A stretch of DNA of 64,000 nucleotides from Metabacillus kandeliae. Lineage in GTDB: Bacteria; Bacillota; Bacilli; Bacillales; Bacillaceae. The notes under the pieces are model-generated. The model saw nothing but the letters and a program-made list of their open reading frames with translations. It did not search any database and was not told where the DNA came from. The DNA lies in the NCBI RefSeq assembly GCF_021166585.1, contig NZ_JAJOZE010000006.1, positions 124,001-188,000 of the forward strand. The letters run 5' to 3'. Position 1 is the first letter of the stretch. The number at the start of each line of letters is the position of its first letter. The position numbers and the translations under genes were made by a program. This document shows positions 43,601 through 52,476 of this stretch, piece after piece.

Positions 43601-45274
43601 GGGAAAAAAGTATATCCATGGATCGCAGAGGTGCGGGGTTCCACACCGGGAGTCGAACTGATTTCCCCTCCTCCTCATCATGACATCTATTCGATTGAGG
43701 ATTTGGCGGAGCTTATTCACAACCTGAAAAACGCCAATCCGAACGCAACGGTCAGCGTCAAGCTTGTTTCTGCTGTCGGTGTCGGGACAATTGCAACAGG
43801 CGTTGCAAAGGGAAGGGCAGATCTCGTTTTGATCAGCGGCTATGACGGCGGAACAGGCGCAGCAGCGAGGACAAGCATCAAGCATGCTGGCCTGCCTTGG
43901 GAAATCGGCCTTGCCGAAACCCACCAGACACTGCTCCTGAATGGCCTGCGCGACAGAATTAAAGTGGAAACAGACGGTAAGATGATGACAGGACGCGATG
44001 TTGTGCTCGCAGCCCTCTTAGGCGCAGAGGAATTCGGCTTTTCAACAGCCCCTCTTGTCGTACTCGGCTGTGTGCTCATGAGAGTCTGCCATCTTGATAC
44101 ATGCCCTGTAGGAGTGGCTACACAGAATCCTGAACTGCGGAAAAAATTCATCGGCGAACCTGACCATGTTGTTAACTTCATGAAATTCATTGCAGAAGAA
44201 GTCCGCGAATACATGGCAGAGCTTGGCTTCTACTCAATGAATGAAATGATCGGCAGAACCGATGCACTGATGCAGAATGAAGAAATAAACCACTGGAAGG
44301 GCAGCAGTGTAGACCTTTCCGCCCTTCTTTACCAGCCGGACGTCCCAGCGGAAGTAAGCCGCTACGCCGTTAAGAAGCAGGATCACGGACTTGAAAGATC
44401 ACTCGATTATCAGGAGCTGATCCCGCTCTGCCGGAGAGCAATTGAAAATCAGGAGCCGATTGAAGCGGTTGCCGCTATCCGGAATATCAACAGGGTAACC
44501 GGTACAATGCTCGGCAGCGAAATTACGAAGAAGTACGGGGAAAAAGGACTTGCAGAGGATACCATCCAGCTCAAATTTACCGGCTCTGCCGGCCAAAGCT
44601 TCGGTGCCTTTATACCAAAGGGAGTCACTTTAAAACTTGCTGGAGATGCCAACGACTATGTCGGAAAAGGCCTTTCAGGCGGCAAGCTGATTCTTTATCC
44701 GTCAGTAGACTCCACCTTTGTTCCTGAGGAAAATACGATTGCAGGCAATGTTTGTTTTTACGGAGCATCTGCAGGTGAGGCTTATTTGAACGGCATTGCC
44801 GGTGAACGCTTCGCTGTCCGGAACAGCGGTGCCAATATCGTTGTAGAAGGAACAGGAGATCATGGCTGCGAATACATGACAGGCGGAACAGTCATTGTCC
44901 TTGGAGACATTGGCAAAAACTTTGCCGCAGGCATGTCAGGAGGCTTTGCCTACGTACTTTCCAATTCTTTAGCAAGCTTTAAAAAGAAATGCAATTTGGA
45001 GCTTGTGACAGTAGAACGCGCAGCAGACACGAAAGAGCTGACAGAAATTCAGGAAATGATTAAAAAGCATGTTCGCTATACACAGAGTCCGAAAGGTGCA
45101 AGAATTCTTGAAAACTGGAAGCAAGAATCATCTAAATTTGTCCGCATTGTGCCAAAGCAATTCACGGCCGTCAGAAACAGGATTCAGGAACTGACCCAGG
45201 GCGGACTGACAAAGGACGAAGCAGAAATGACCGCTTTTGAAGAAAGCAATAAACCCCTTGAAGCAGTTAAATAA
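40685..45274 (+). CDS. gltA: Glutamate synthase large subunit
   Basis: 1529 residues, full length. The N-terminal glutaminase (class II amidotransferase) becomes active when about 21 residues are removed before Cys22 (EACGIGMIAN). The central and FMN-binding synthase domains follow, with the iron-sulfur ligands in CHLDTCPVGVATQ, and the C-terminal beta-helix GXGXG-rich domain (GASAGEAYLNGIAGERFAVRNSGA). It makes two glutamates from glutamine and 2-oxoglutarate with electrons from the small subunit. An in-frame TTG upstream overlaps the ribosome site; the ATG after AGGAGTG is chosen. The symbol follows Bacillus usage (gltB in enteric bacteria). Confidence 0.97.
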   Translation: MKRHGFPKSQGLYDPSQEHEACGIGMIANIDGTKSHAIVQNAINILSNLEHRGGQSADISTGDGAGILTQIPHRYFKKQCEREEIYLPPEGSYGIGMVFLSQDHVIRNESKEMFEQIIREEGQDFLGWRTVPVNDSFVGHEAKKTQPFVSQVFIAPSKEMTDQMDFERKLYVIRKRAEKLIPEKEGHEAFYISSLSTRTIIYKGMLIPEQLDSFYIDLTHPDFASALALVHSRFSTNTFPSWERSHPNRMTIHNGEFNTLRGNVNWMRAREELCVSDYFSEEDLEKILPVIDTNGSDSSMFDNGLEFLHLSGRPLAHAAMMMIPEPWANDSGMEEEKRNFYEYHASLMEPWDGPAAVVFTDGRQIGACLDRNGLRPARYSVTKKGMIIMGSEVGALDVFEDEIVYKDRLHPGKMLLIDLEKGKIIPDEEIKSQIAAEHPYGEWLQNNRLYLHDLPEAAEQQPFIHSEALLEQQLAFGYTSEELSKIIKPLVSTGKDPVGSMGYDSPLAVLSKKPQLLYNYFKQLFAQVTNPPIDAIREKIVTAAGTTIGAEGNLVRPRPESCRHIHLETPILSNKDLEKLRQQLLEGFQASTLSILFSKEDPNGMEKALEELFQKADQEKEKGAVLLILSDRGVDENLVPIPALLAVSGLHHHLIRKGTRTQVSILLESGEPREVHHFAALIGYGAEGINPYLALNTAAELIENGDLSGISYPEAEEAYIHAVTDGVIKVLSKMGISTIQSYRGAQIFEAVGIHPDVIEKYFTRTASRLGGIGLSLIQKEAVMRHDNAYRQNRGGKKHLQSGDEFQYRTNGEDHQYNPKTIHLLQQACRTGNYSLFKEYTALLTDESQNLQSLKGLLSFKKRKPIPIEEVEPVENIVKRFKTGAMSYGSISQEAHESLAIAMNKLGGRSNTGEGGENPARFSPDENGDLRRSAIKQVASGRFGVTSHYLVNADEIQIKIAQGAKPGEGGHLPGKKVYPWIAEVRGSTPGVELISPPPHHDIYSIEDLAELIHNLKNANPNATVSVKLVSAVGVGTIATGVAKGRADLVLISGYDGGTGAAARTSIKHAGLPWEIGLAETHQTLLLNGLRDRIKVETDGKMMTGRDVVLAALLGAEEFGFSTAPLVVLGCVLMRVCHLDTCPVGVATQNPELRKKFIGEPDHVVNFMKFIAEEVREYMAELGFYSMNEMIGRTDALMQNEEINHWKGSSVDLSALLYQPDVPAEVSRYAVKKQDHGLERSLDYQELIPLCRRAIENQEPIEAVAAIRNINRVTGTMLGSEITKKYGEKGLAEDTIQLKFTGSAGQSFGAFIPKGVTLKLAGDANDYVGKGLSGGKLILYPSVDSTFVPEENTIAGNVCFYGASAGEAYLNGIAGERFAVRNSGANIVVEGTGDHGCEYMTGGTVIVLGDIGKNFAAGMSGGFAYVLSNSLASFKKKCNLELVTVERAADTKELTEIQEMIKKHVRYTQSPKGARILENWKQESSKFVRIVPKQFTAVRNRIQELTQGGLTKDEAEMTAFEESNKPLEAVK

Positions 45275-45296
45275 TTCACTTTAGGAGGCGGCAAGC

Positions 45297-46784
45297 ATGG
45301 GAAAATCCACTGGATTTATGGAATATGAGAGAAAGCCGGCCCCTGAAAGGGATCCGGCTTCGAGAATCAAAGACTGGAAAGACTACAAGCTGCCAATGGC
45401 AGAAGAAGAAGTACAAAAGCAGGGGGCCCGCTGCATGGATTGCGGCGTCCCTACATGCCAAAGCGGCATGGAATTAAACGGCGCCACAACAGGATGTCCT
45501 GTCTACCACCTTATTCCCGAATGGAATGACCTAGTTTACAGAGGGCAGTGGAAAGAGGCGCTCATGCGCGAACACGAAATGAACAACTTTCCGGAATTCA
45601 CCGGCTTTGCCTGCCCTGCCCCTTGTGAAGGTGCCTGTGTGCTCGGCATAAACGAACCCCCTGTCGCGATCAGACAAGTAGAAAGGTCCATCATTGAAAA
45701 AGGCTTTGAGGAAGGGTGGGTGCTTCCAGAACCGCCAGCCGTGCGCACCGGCAAACAAATCGCTGTCGTCGGCTCAGGTCCAGCAGGCCTTGCAGCGGCT
45801 GCCCAGCTGAATAAAGCCGGCCACCTCGTCACTGTTTTTGAAAAAAGCGACCGCCCCGGAGGCCTGCTTACCTACGGAATTCCGGAAATGAAACTGCCTT
45901 ATTATATAGTGGAACGGAGAATCAACCTGCTGAAAGAAGAAGGCATTGAATTTGTCCTGAACACAGAAGTAGGGAAAGACTACCCGGTATCAAGCCTTAG
46001 GAGCGAATTCGACGCCGTCATTCTATGCGGCGGAGCAGCCGTGCACCGCAATATAGAAGCAGAAGGCAGAGACTTAAAAGGCATCCATTACGCAATGGAA
46101 TACCTTCACGCCAACACGAAAAGCCTGCTTGACTCAGAACTGCAGGACGGCAAAGCCATCTCAGCAGAAGGAAAGAACGTCATCGTAATCGGAGGCGGAG
46201 ACACAGCAACAGACTGCCTGGCAACAGCGCTTCGCCACAACTGCAAAAGTCTCATCCAATTTGATATCTATAATCAAAAGCAGCCCAGCCGCGATTCAGC
46301 TGAAAATCCGTGGCCGCAATATCCAGTCATCCATAGAGTGGAATACGGCCAGGAAGAAAACGCAGCAGTCTTCGGCAAAGACCCGAGAGCCTTTGCTGTC
46401 ATGACAAAAAAATTCACCGGCGACGAAAACGGCCATATAAAAGAAGTCCACACCATCAACGTTGAACTCAAAATAGACGAAAACGGAAACCGCACAAGAG
46501 AAGAACTCCCCGGCACCGAAAAAATCTGGCCGGCAGACCTCGTCCTCCTGGCCATCGGCTTCAGCGGTCCCGAACAGCAGCTCATCCAGGAAATGGGCAT
46601 CGAAACAAGCGGAAAAACAACCGTAAAAGCAGAACACGGCGACTTCCGCACAAACCTCAAAGGCGTCTTTGCAGCCGGCGACATGCGGAGAGGCCAGAGC
46701 CTGATTGTATGGGCGATCAATGAAGGACGCGGCGCTGCCCGGGAATGTGATAAGTATTTGATGGGGGCGAGTGAGCTTCCTTAG
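45297..46784 (+). CDS. gltB: Glutamate synthase small subunit
   Basis: 495 residues. The N-terminal ferredoxin-like part holds cysteines for two 4Fe-4S clusters (CMDCGVPTCQSG, CPVYHLIPEW, CPAPCEGAC). The FAD motif is VVGSGPAGLAAAAQL and the NADPH motif VIGGGDTATDCL. It passes electrons from NADPH to the large subunit. It starts 22 bases after gltA with AGGAGGC upstream, so both subunits come from one message. It is equivalent to enteric GltD. The last third uses C-ending codons more than the rest. No simple terminator is seen; a repeat with a strong hairpin lies 140 bases downstream. Confidence 0.96.
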   Translation: MGKSTGFMEYERKPAPERDPASRIKDWKDYKLPMAEEEVQKQGARCMDCGVPTCQSGMELNGATTGCPVYHLIPEWNDLVYRGQWKEALMREHEMNNFPEFTGFACPAPCEGACVLGINEPPVAIRQVERSIIEKGFEEGWVLPEPPAVRTGKQIAVVGSGPAGLAAAAQLNKAGHLVTVFEKSDRPGGLLTYGIPEMKLPYYIVERRINLLKEEGIEFVLNTEVGKDYPVSSLRSEFDAVILCGGAAVHRNIEAEGRDLKGIHYAMEYLHANTKSLLDSELQDGKAISAEGKNVIVIGGGDTATDCLATALRHNCKSLIQFDIYNQKQPSRDSAENPWPQYPVIHRVEYGQEENAAVFGKDPRAFAVMTKKFTGDENGHIKEVHTINVELKIDENGNRTREELPGTEKIWPADLVLLAIGFSGPEQQLIQEMGIETSGKTTVKAEHGDFRTNLKGVFAAGDMRRGQSLIVWAINEGRGAARECDKYLMGASELP

Positions 46785-46804
46785 GGTTTTTGGAGTCGGT
46801 TTTT

Positions 46805-47005
46805 GGGCTTTGTATAAGGTCCCTGTCCTCAGATGCTTTAGCGCACCTGGGAGCAGGTATTAGAAGTCTGTGAGCTTACTTCACCAACCGGTTTAAATTG
46901 CGGGGACACATCTTTCATACGCTAATAGAAGGAGGGACAGGTACTGCATTGGTCAGACCTGTCCCTCCTTCCGTTAATGAATTAAAGGACAGGTGCATTT
47001 CATTC
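46805..47005. repeat. Second cluster of GGGACAGGT-type hairpin repeats
   Basis: A perfect 15-bp inverted repeat (GAAGGAGGGACAGGT 46928-46942, ACCTGTCCCTCCTTC 46957-46971) is flanked by partial copies TCCCTGTCCTC (46821) and AAAGGACAGGTGC (46984). The wording matches the cluster at 32988-33312. The gene-free stretch 46785-47178 contains nothing else I can support. The hairpin may end the glt transcript. Confidence 0.7.
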
Positions 47006-47178
47006 AAAGCTCCAAAGATCCAAAAAAAGAACCCCTCTCACCTATCCCTCTCCCAAATACGTCCAAAATCTAGTAAACATTGTTACTTTTTTGTAACTAC
47101 ATTCTTCGCAGACCCTTATATAATAAATTTGAGATCTCATTAATAACGTTTTTGAGCAGGATGACAGGAGTGTACAGC

Positions 47179-48411
47179 GTGAAGGCAAAAAGATGGGCAG
47201 CTATGTGCAGTGCAGCAGTTTTTCTCCTTTCCGGATGCAATGGGGTGAAAGCGCCAAGGGATTTGATTGCTGCACCGAGTCTGGAAAAAGAAGAGCAGAA
47301 AGAGATATCAGACTTATTGAAACAGCGAATCCAGTCGAATGCGGAGCTGCTTGTTCCGAGATATGGGTGGAAGGATCGGTCCATCTATATGGAGGATATG
47401 GATGGAGACGGCAAGAAAGAAGGCATTGTGTTCTTCCAGGCGGGACAGAGAGGTCCTGTTCAAATGGCTGTTTTCAAAATGAAGGCTGGCGGTTGGGAAG
47501 AAGCTGCTTCCATATCACTCGGAAGCCGCTCACTGAATTATTTTCAGCTGGCTGATTTAGACAGGAATGGAACAAAAGAGGCTGTCGTTGGTATGGAAAA
47601 GGCAGATTATGCGAATGAAAAACAGCTCCTGATTTATGATTTGAAATCTTCTAAGCTGGAAGTAACAGCGTCAGTAGAGTATGAAGGATTGGACGTAGCG
47701 GATTATGATGGGGACCAAGTGCCCGATTTGTTAATTGTTACAGGTAAAAGGAGAGAAGAATTCAAGGCTGGCCTATATTCAATAGAGAATGGGGTTCTAG
47801 AGCTTCGATCTGCTACGAAAATGAATGCGTTTGCCTTTCATCAGAAAATGGAGGGCGGTACGTTACAGGATGGCCGCCATGCTTTTTTTGCCGACAGTAA
47901 ATTGGGCATCCGCTCGATGCTGACAGAAATTGTTGCTTATCGTGCTGGAAGGCTTGAGCTGATTGGAAAAGAAAATAGTCCTTACTTCATTCCTTCAAGA
48001 GATATAAATCAGGATGGCGTAACAGAGGCTGGCGGAGCTTTTGATCCCAACGGCAAGGAAAAACAGGAGGAAGAGAACGTTCCTTTAATCGAATATTATG
48101 ATTCTTTTTCGGTTGATGGAAAATCTAAAAGGGTTATGGAACGATACAAGGATCAGGCTGGCCGCTTTTTTATTATTATTCCTGCCAAATGGTATGGAAA
48201 AGTTGCCGTGCAGGCTGACAGCAGAAGTGTTCAGCTTCGGGAACGGGAGAGTAACCAGCTGCTGTTTGAAATCAAGTGGGCCGGCAAAAACGAGTCCAAT
48301 GAGAATAAGAACGTGCTGAAAGAGACAAAGAATACGGTTTATTATACCGACGAAAAAACAAAGCAGAAGATGCCGTTAGAAAACTTTCGTTTGATGGAAA
48401 GCGAGTTTTGA
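47179..48411 (+). CDS. Lipoprotein with VCBS/FG-GAP-like calcium-loop repeats
   Basis: 410 residues from a GTG eight bases after AGGAG; longer in-frame starts lack a ribosome site. The lipobox is LLSGC with lipidated Cys20. The exterior part has at least three DxDxDGxxD-type loops spaced by 45-55 residues: DMDGDGKKEGIV, DLDRNGTKEAVVG and DYDGDQVPDLLIV, then DINQDGVTEAGG. Such loops bind calcium in integrin-like propellers. It is first in a four-gene unit with a two-component system and a second lipoprotein, so it may sense or modulate the signal read by the kinase. This is inference from position. Confidence 0.78.
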   Translation: MKAKRWAAMCSAAVFLLSGCNGVKAPRDLIAAPSLEKEEQKEISDLLKQRIQSNAELLVPRYGWKDRSIYMEDMDGDGKKEGIVFFQAGQRGPVQMAVFKMKAGGWEEAASISLGSRSLNYFQLADLDRNGTKEAVVGMEKADYANEKQLLIYDLKSSKLEVTASVEYEGLDVADYDGDQVPDLLIVTGKRREEFKAGLYSIENGVLELRSATKMNAFAFHQKMEGGTLQDGRHAFFADSKLGIRSMLTEIVAYRAGRLELIGKENSPYFIPSRDINQDGVTEAGGAFDPNGKEKQEEENVPLIEYYDSFSVDGKSKRVMERYKDQAGRFFIIIPAKWYGKVAVQADSRSVQLRERESNQLLFEIKWAGKNESNENKNVLKETKNTVYYTDEKTKQKMPLENFRLMESEF

Positions 48412-48415
48412 TAAA

Positions 48416-49117
48416 GTGAAAAAGATTTTAGTCGTTGAAGATGAACTGTCGATTCGGAGCTTTGTCTCCTTAATGCTGAAAAAAAAGGGTTATGAAGTCT
48501 GGGAAGCCGAAACAGGAGAAAGGGCGCTGCAGTTATTCGGACAGGGTTCCTTTGATCTTGTACTTCTGGATTTGATGCTGCCAAACATGGATGGATTTGA
48601 GGTTTGCAGGGAAATCAGGAAGCAGAATGAACGTGTTGGCATCATTATGCTTACGGCAAAGACTCAGGAAAAGGATCGCATAGATGGATTGATTACAGGG
48701 GCAGATGATTATCTGGGTAAACCCTTCAGTCTGAAAGAGCTTGAGGCGAGAATTTTTTCTCTTCTAAGGAGAATGAGTTCAAGCGGAACAGTTTCGGCAA
48801 GCAATAGCTTTGTTTCAGGCCCGTTTGAGCTGGATGCAGAAAAGAAGAGGCTTCTAAGGAATGGAATGGAAGTGAAATTAACACCGACTGAATTTTCCCT
48901 CCTTCACTTCTTAATCAAAAATGGAAGCCGGGTGTTTACAAGGGACGAATTGCTGGATGAAATATGGGGATTGCACTACGCAGGGGACGTGAAGGTTGTT
49001 GATGTGAATGTCAGGCGGATTCGCCAGAAGATTGAGGCGGATCCATCCTCTCCGGACTATTTGTGCACAGAGTGGGGCCGCGGATATGCATGGATGGGGA
49101 ACGTGAATGAAACGTAA
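48416..49117 (+). CDS. OmpR-family response regulator
   Basis: 233 residues. The receiver has VEDE, phospho-acceptor Asp52 in LVLLDLMLPNMDG, and the conserved Lys in YLGKPFS; the C-terminal winged helix ends with VDVNVRRIRQKIEADPSSPDYLCTEWGRGYAW. The GTG start is only four bases after the lipoprotein stop and has a weak ribosome site, which suggests translational coupling. The next gene is its kinase, overlapping by 11 bases. It is not an obvious orthologue of PhoP, WalR or ResD; targets are unknown. Confidence 0.9.
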   Translation: MKKILVVEDELSIRSFVSLMLKKKGYEVWEAETGERALQLFGQGSFDLVLLDLMLPNMDGFEVCREIRKQNERVGIIMLTAKTQEKDRIDGLITGADDYLGKPFSLKELEARIFSLLRRMSSSGTVSASNSFVSGPFELDAEKKRLLRNGMEVKLTPTEFSLLHFLIKNGSRVFTRDELLDEIWGLHYAGDVKVVDVNVRRIRQKIEADPSSPDYLCTEWGRGYAWMGNVNET

Positions 49118-50501
49118 GGTTGTCCTGTATTTTATGGTGATCATTGTTTTAATGCTGAGTCTTGTTATGGCTGTTTTCTGGGGAGCGCTGACGCAGTATT
49201 ATGAGCAGGGAATGGCTGGTACGTTCCGGAACAGGGCGGAGGGGGTCTGGCCGGTTTGGGATGAAGGTGATGATTTATATTACCGGAGCCTCGAGGACTA
49301 TAGCAGCTTAATTATAAAAAAGTATCAGTATGATGGAGCAGAGCTGGAATTGCTGAATAAAAAGGGTGAACTTATCCGATCCTCTGCAGGCTTTTATAAG
49401 AAAAAGACCTATCAAGTTGACCCGTCAGTATTAGCTTACGAAACGGTTTCTGAAAAGGAAAAGAATGAGGCGACAGGGGAAACCGTACTCGCTGTTTATA
49501 CTCCGCTGCTGCGGGACGGTAAGGTTGCAGGGGTTCTCCGGTATTCGTCCTCACTGACAGGAGTAAAGAAAACGATCAGCGGCCTGCTTGGCTATGGGCT
49601 CTTGATATGTCTAGGGCTGGCAGTAATCGTTTTTTCCGTTAGTCTCCGGCTTGCTCAATCGATCGTTCAGCCTTTTAAGGAGATTACAAGTCATACCCGG
49701 GAGCTCGCAAAGGGCCGTTTTGATAAGAAGCTTGAGAAAACCTATCAGCACGAGCTTGGCGAGATGGCGCAGACGCTGAACTTTATGGCAGAAGAAATTA
49801 GCCGAACAGACAGGCTGAAGGCAGACTTTATTTCTTCTATTTCTCATGAACTGAGGACTCCGCTGACTGGGATCAGAGGCTGGGCGGAAATGATGGATTC
49901 CCATGACGGGCTGACAAAAGAGGAGATGCAGTTCGGGTTAAGGGTTATAAACAGCGAGTCAGAGCGGCTTGCAAAGCTAGTTGAAAATCTATTGGATTTC
50001 TCCCGCTACGAAGCGGGCCGAATTGAGCTTGTAATGGATGAAATGAGGCTGGATTTGCTTATTGAAGAAGCTGCCTTGCAAATGCAGAAAAAAGCGCTTG
50101 CTAAAAAAGTGACATTGGAGCTGAATGTGATTCCTGTCTCCCTTAACGCAGACAGAGATAAAATCAAGCAGGTTCTGCTGAATCTGATGGATAATTCAAT
50201 CAAATTTTCCAATCATGACAGTGTCATTAGCATCACACAGTCTCAAAAAAACAATTTGGCAGGCATTCAAGTGATAGACAACGGAATTGGAATTACAAAG
50301 GATAATCTGGAACATATTATGGACTCCTTTTATAAGACAGATGCAAAATCAACTGGTGCTGGACTCGGGTTGGCGATCGCCAGACAGATCATTGAACTGC
50401 ATGGGGGCTCCATTCGAATTGAAAGCAACTATCAAAAGGGAACGGCTGTCTCGATTCAACTGCCGCTCTATGAACCTCTTAAAAAACCAGAAAAAGGATG
50501 A
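49107..50501 (+). CDS. Two-component sensor histidine kinase
   Basis: 464 residues. Membrane helices at about 6-28 and 160-181 enclose an extracellular sensor of ~130 residues without a recognised fold, then HAMP (182-235), the dimerisation helix with His247 in SHELRTPLTGIRGW, and the ATPase domain with NLMDNSIKFS (N box), DNGIGI and GAGLGLAIARQI. Its exterior domain could contact the lipoproteins encoded on both sides. The end overlaps the region just before the second lipoprotein, so all four genes appear to be one operon. Confidence 0.92.
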   Translation: MKRKVVLYFMVIIVLMLSLVMAVFWGALTQYYEQGMAGTFRNRAEGVWPVWDEGDDLYYRSLEDYSSLIIKKYQYDGAELELLNKKGELIRSSAGFYKKKTYQVDPSVLAYETVSEKEKNEATGETVLAVYTPLLRDGKVAGVLRYSSSLTGVKKTISGLLGYGLLICLGLAVIVFSVSLRLAQSIVQPFKEITSHTRELAKGRFDKKLEKTYQHELGEMAQTLNFMAEEISRTDRLKADFISSISHELRTPLTGIRGWAEMMDSHDGLTKEEMQFGLRVINSESERLAKLVENLLDFSRYEAGRIELVMDEMRLDLLIEEAALQMQKKALAKKVTLELNVIPVSLNADRDKIKQVLLNLMDNSIKFSNHDSVISITQSQKNNLAGIQVIDNGIGITKDNLEHIMDSFYKTDAKSTGAGLGLAIARQIIELHGGSIRIESNYQKGTAVSIQLPLYEPLKKPEKG

Positions 50502-50506
50502 TGAAA

Positions 50507-51271
50507 ATGAAAAAAGCTATCGTGATGATCTTAGGAATGATGATCCTGGCAGGCTGCGGTGCTGCCCAAACAGACAAAGTACCTGAAAAATCACCGGCTG
50601 CCCCAAATCAGACGGCTGCTGAACAGCCGAAAGCTGAAATGCCGGCACAGGAGCCTCTTCAGTCTGAGCCTGAAAAACAGGAAGCAGAAAAGCAAGACAA
50701 TTCAAATGCGTCTGATAAACAGACAGCCAATGATGAGTCAAATGAAACGTCAGATCAGCAGAAACCGGCTTCGGAACCAGCGAAATCCAAAGAAGGTAAA
50801 GAGCAAGCCAAACCGAAAGCCAAACCGAAAGCCAAACCGAAAGAAACACCTAAGCAGGAAGAACCTAAAAATTCTGAGCCTGTGCAATCGAAGGATAAAG
50901 AAACTCCTTCCCAGGTTTCAGGAAAAAAAACGGTCTATCTAAAGAAACTCAGCGGAATTGAAAAAGAGGCGGCCGGATTGACAGATGACGGCACAACTTA
51001 TGGAATGCTTGACCGTTTTAATAAAGAATATAAAAGATGGGATGAGGCATTAAATGATATTTATGGTGTCTTAAAAACTCAGCTGCCGGCTGATGAAATG
51101 AGCAAACTGAAGGCTGAGCAGAGAAAATGGATTCAATACAGAGATGCTTCTGCTAAAGAGAAGTCTAAAAAATTCGAAGGAGGAACGCAGGAGCCTGTTG
51201 AATATGCAGCTGCTTTAGCCGACCTCACAAAAGAGCGATGCTATGACTTGGTAGAGGGATATATGCAGTAA
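50507..51271 (+). CDS. Lipoprotein with C-terminal LprI/DUF1311-like domain
   Basis: 254 residues. Lipobox ILAGC with Cys17. A low-complexity spacer (about 20-140) rich in Lys, Pro, Glu and Gln contains AKPKAKPKAKPK, encoded by three tandem 12-bp repeats (50807-50842). The C-terminal ~115 residues, with YKRWDEALNDIYGVLKTQL, EQRKWIQYRDASAKEK and CYDLVEGY, match the DUF1311 family, which includes lysozyme inhibitor LprI. Three ATG codons are close together; AAAGGA is best spaced for that at 50507. It may protect against or sense wall hydrolases; this is inference. Confidence 0.82.
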   Translation: MKKAIVMILGMMILAGCGAAQTDKVPEKSPAAPNQTAAEQPKAEMPAQEPLQSEPEKQEAEKQDNSNASDKQTANDESNETSDQQKPASEPAKSKEGKEQAKPKAKPKAKPKETPKQEEPKNSEPVQSKDKETPSQVSGKKTVYLKKLSGIEKEAAGLTDDGTTYGMLDRFNKEYKRWDEALNDIYGVLKTQLPADEMSKLKAEQRKWIQYRDASAKEKSKKFEGGTQEPVEYAAALADLTKERCYDLVEGYMQ

Positions 51272-51274
51272 GAT

Positions 51275-51308
51275 AAAAAAGCTTGAGGGCTGACCCCTCA
51301 AGCTTTTT
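51275..51308. terminator. Bidirectional terminator
   Basis: AAAAAGCTTGAGGG pairs with CCCTCAAGCTTTTT. It ends the lipoprotein operon and overlaps the end of the convergent DUF3900 gene. Confidence 0.85.
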
Positions 51309-52347
51309 CACTGATTCTCCGTATGATTTCGTGCAGATCATCCGGTTTATGAAACTCAATCGGTGACACACCTTTTTCAAATTGGATGGAGTCTGCCTCC
51401 ACAAGCAGAACATAGCGGCCGTTGATTTTTCCTAAGTGAACATTTTCGCCAAAGTCGGCCAGCATCCCTTTGATTTCTGTTTCCCCGAGCTTCATTTTCA
51501 AGCTGGCGTCAGGGGTGTGCTCCACGATGTGGGCTGCTGCTTCCATGACCTGATGGGTATCAAGCCTTTCCTGGATTTCCCGCTTTTCGCTTGCTTCCCA
51601 AATTTCGAGATCGTGTTCAAATTGCTGGCGCTCCTGGCTGTTTTCTCCGTAGGCTTCAAAAACGTGCTCCTGAACCATGTTCATAACCTGGGATTTCATA
51701 ATCTCCGGCATGGTTTCCCCGTATTCTACGTATTTGAGAAAGTCCTCAAAATATCTGGCGTGGGAGGATTGATGAATTTTCAGCTGCTCTTCCTCTGTCA
51801 TTCCTTCTTCAGGCATGTGCGGGTATTGAATGGATTTCATGTTTTTTGTGGTGATAGCCATTTCAACGGTCCGGATTAAGGTGGATTCATCTGTAATAGT
51901 GGCGACTTTTGGTTCGAAATCGCATTTCATGAGAAAAACGAAAGAGTCGTCAAAGTATTTTCTTGGAACAGCAGAGGCTATGAGAAAGGCGCCTCCCCTG
52001 ACAGCGCTAGTGTCAAGGTAGCTGCGGATAACAGCTTCGGCTGCTTCGTTGAAGGTTTCTTTTGTTTCGGCGTAACGGATTTTATGAAAAAGGTTGTAGT
52101 TAGGGTTTGATGTTAGTTCATGTCCCGGCTCAACCACAAAATGGCCGATTTTGGTCGGCACCTGTTCTGAATTTGGGTGCTGATCTGCTTTCCGTTTGGC
52201 GATTTTTTTCAATTCTCCGTCCAAAAAGCTTTTGAGCTGGCTGTTTTCAAATTCCGCTTCATTCATTGTCTGGTAGTGTTTATGGCGTTTGCTGTCTTCG
52301 TCTGCCTGAATCACATAAAAGGATAGAAACCGCATCGAAAAATCCAT
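51298..52347 (-). CDS. DUF3900 family protein
   Basis: 349 residues, no signal peptide or membrane span. The start MDFSMRFLSFYVIQAD, the stretch VEPGHELTSNPNYNLFHKIRYAET and STLIRTVEMAITTKNMKSIQYPHMPEEGM are those of DUF3900, a family I know only from Bacillaceae, without known function. AGGAGAG lies nine bases before the ATG. It is alone between convergent and divergent neighbours. Reliability of the family call is good; I cannot suggest a role. Confidence 0.8.
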   Translation of the reverse strand: MDFSMRFLSFYVIQADEDSKRHKHYQTMNEAEFENSQLKSFLDGELKKIAKRKADQHPNSEQVPTKIGHFVVEPGHELTSNPNYNLFHKIRYAETKETFNEAAEAVIRSYLDTSAVRGGAFLIASAVPRKYFDDSFVFLMKCDFEPKVATITDESTLIRTVEMAITTKNMKSIQYPHMPEEGMTEEEQLKIHQSSHARYFEDFLKYVEYGETMPEIMKSQVMNMVQEHVFEAYGENSQERQQFEHDLEIWEASEKREIQERLDTHQVMEAAAHIVEHTPDASLKMKLGETEIKGMLADFGENVHLGKINGRYVLLVEADSIQFEKGVSPIEFHKPDDLHEIIRRISEKA

Positions 52348-52424
52348 ATGAAAGCTCTCCTCTTCTAAACTTCAATTCTTTCAGTATAGAAAACGGTCCC
52401 GTTTCCGTCAATGAGTGGCAATGC

Positions 52425-52450
52425 AAAAAAAAGCCCTGCTTCTGGCAGGG
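52425..52450 (-). terminator. Terminator of the CotG-like gene
   Basis: On the - strand CCCTGC and GCAGGG form a stem around five bases, followed by a run of eight T. It lies 27 bases after the stop codon of the Ser/Gly/Arg-rich gene, which supports that gene being transcribed. Confidence 0.8.
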
Positions 52451-52476
52451 AAATAAAGCTCTTTCTATGTGTGTTA

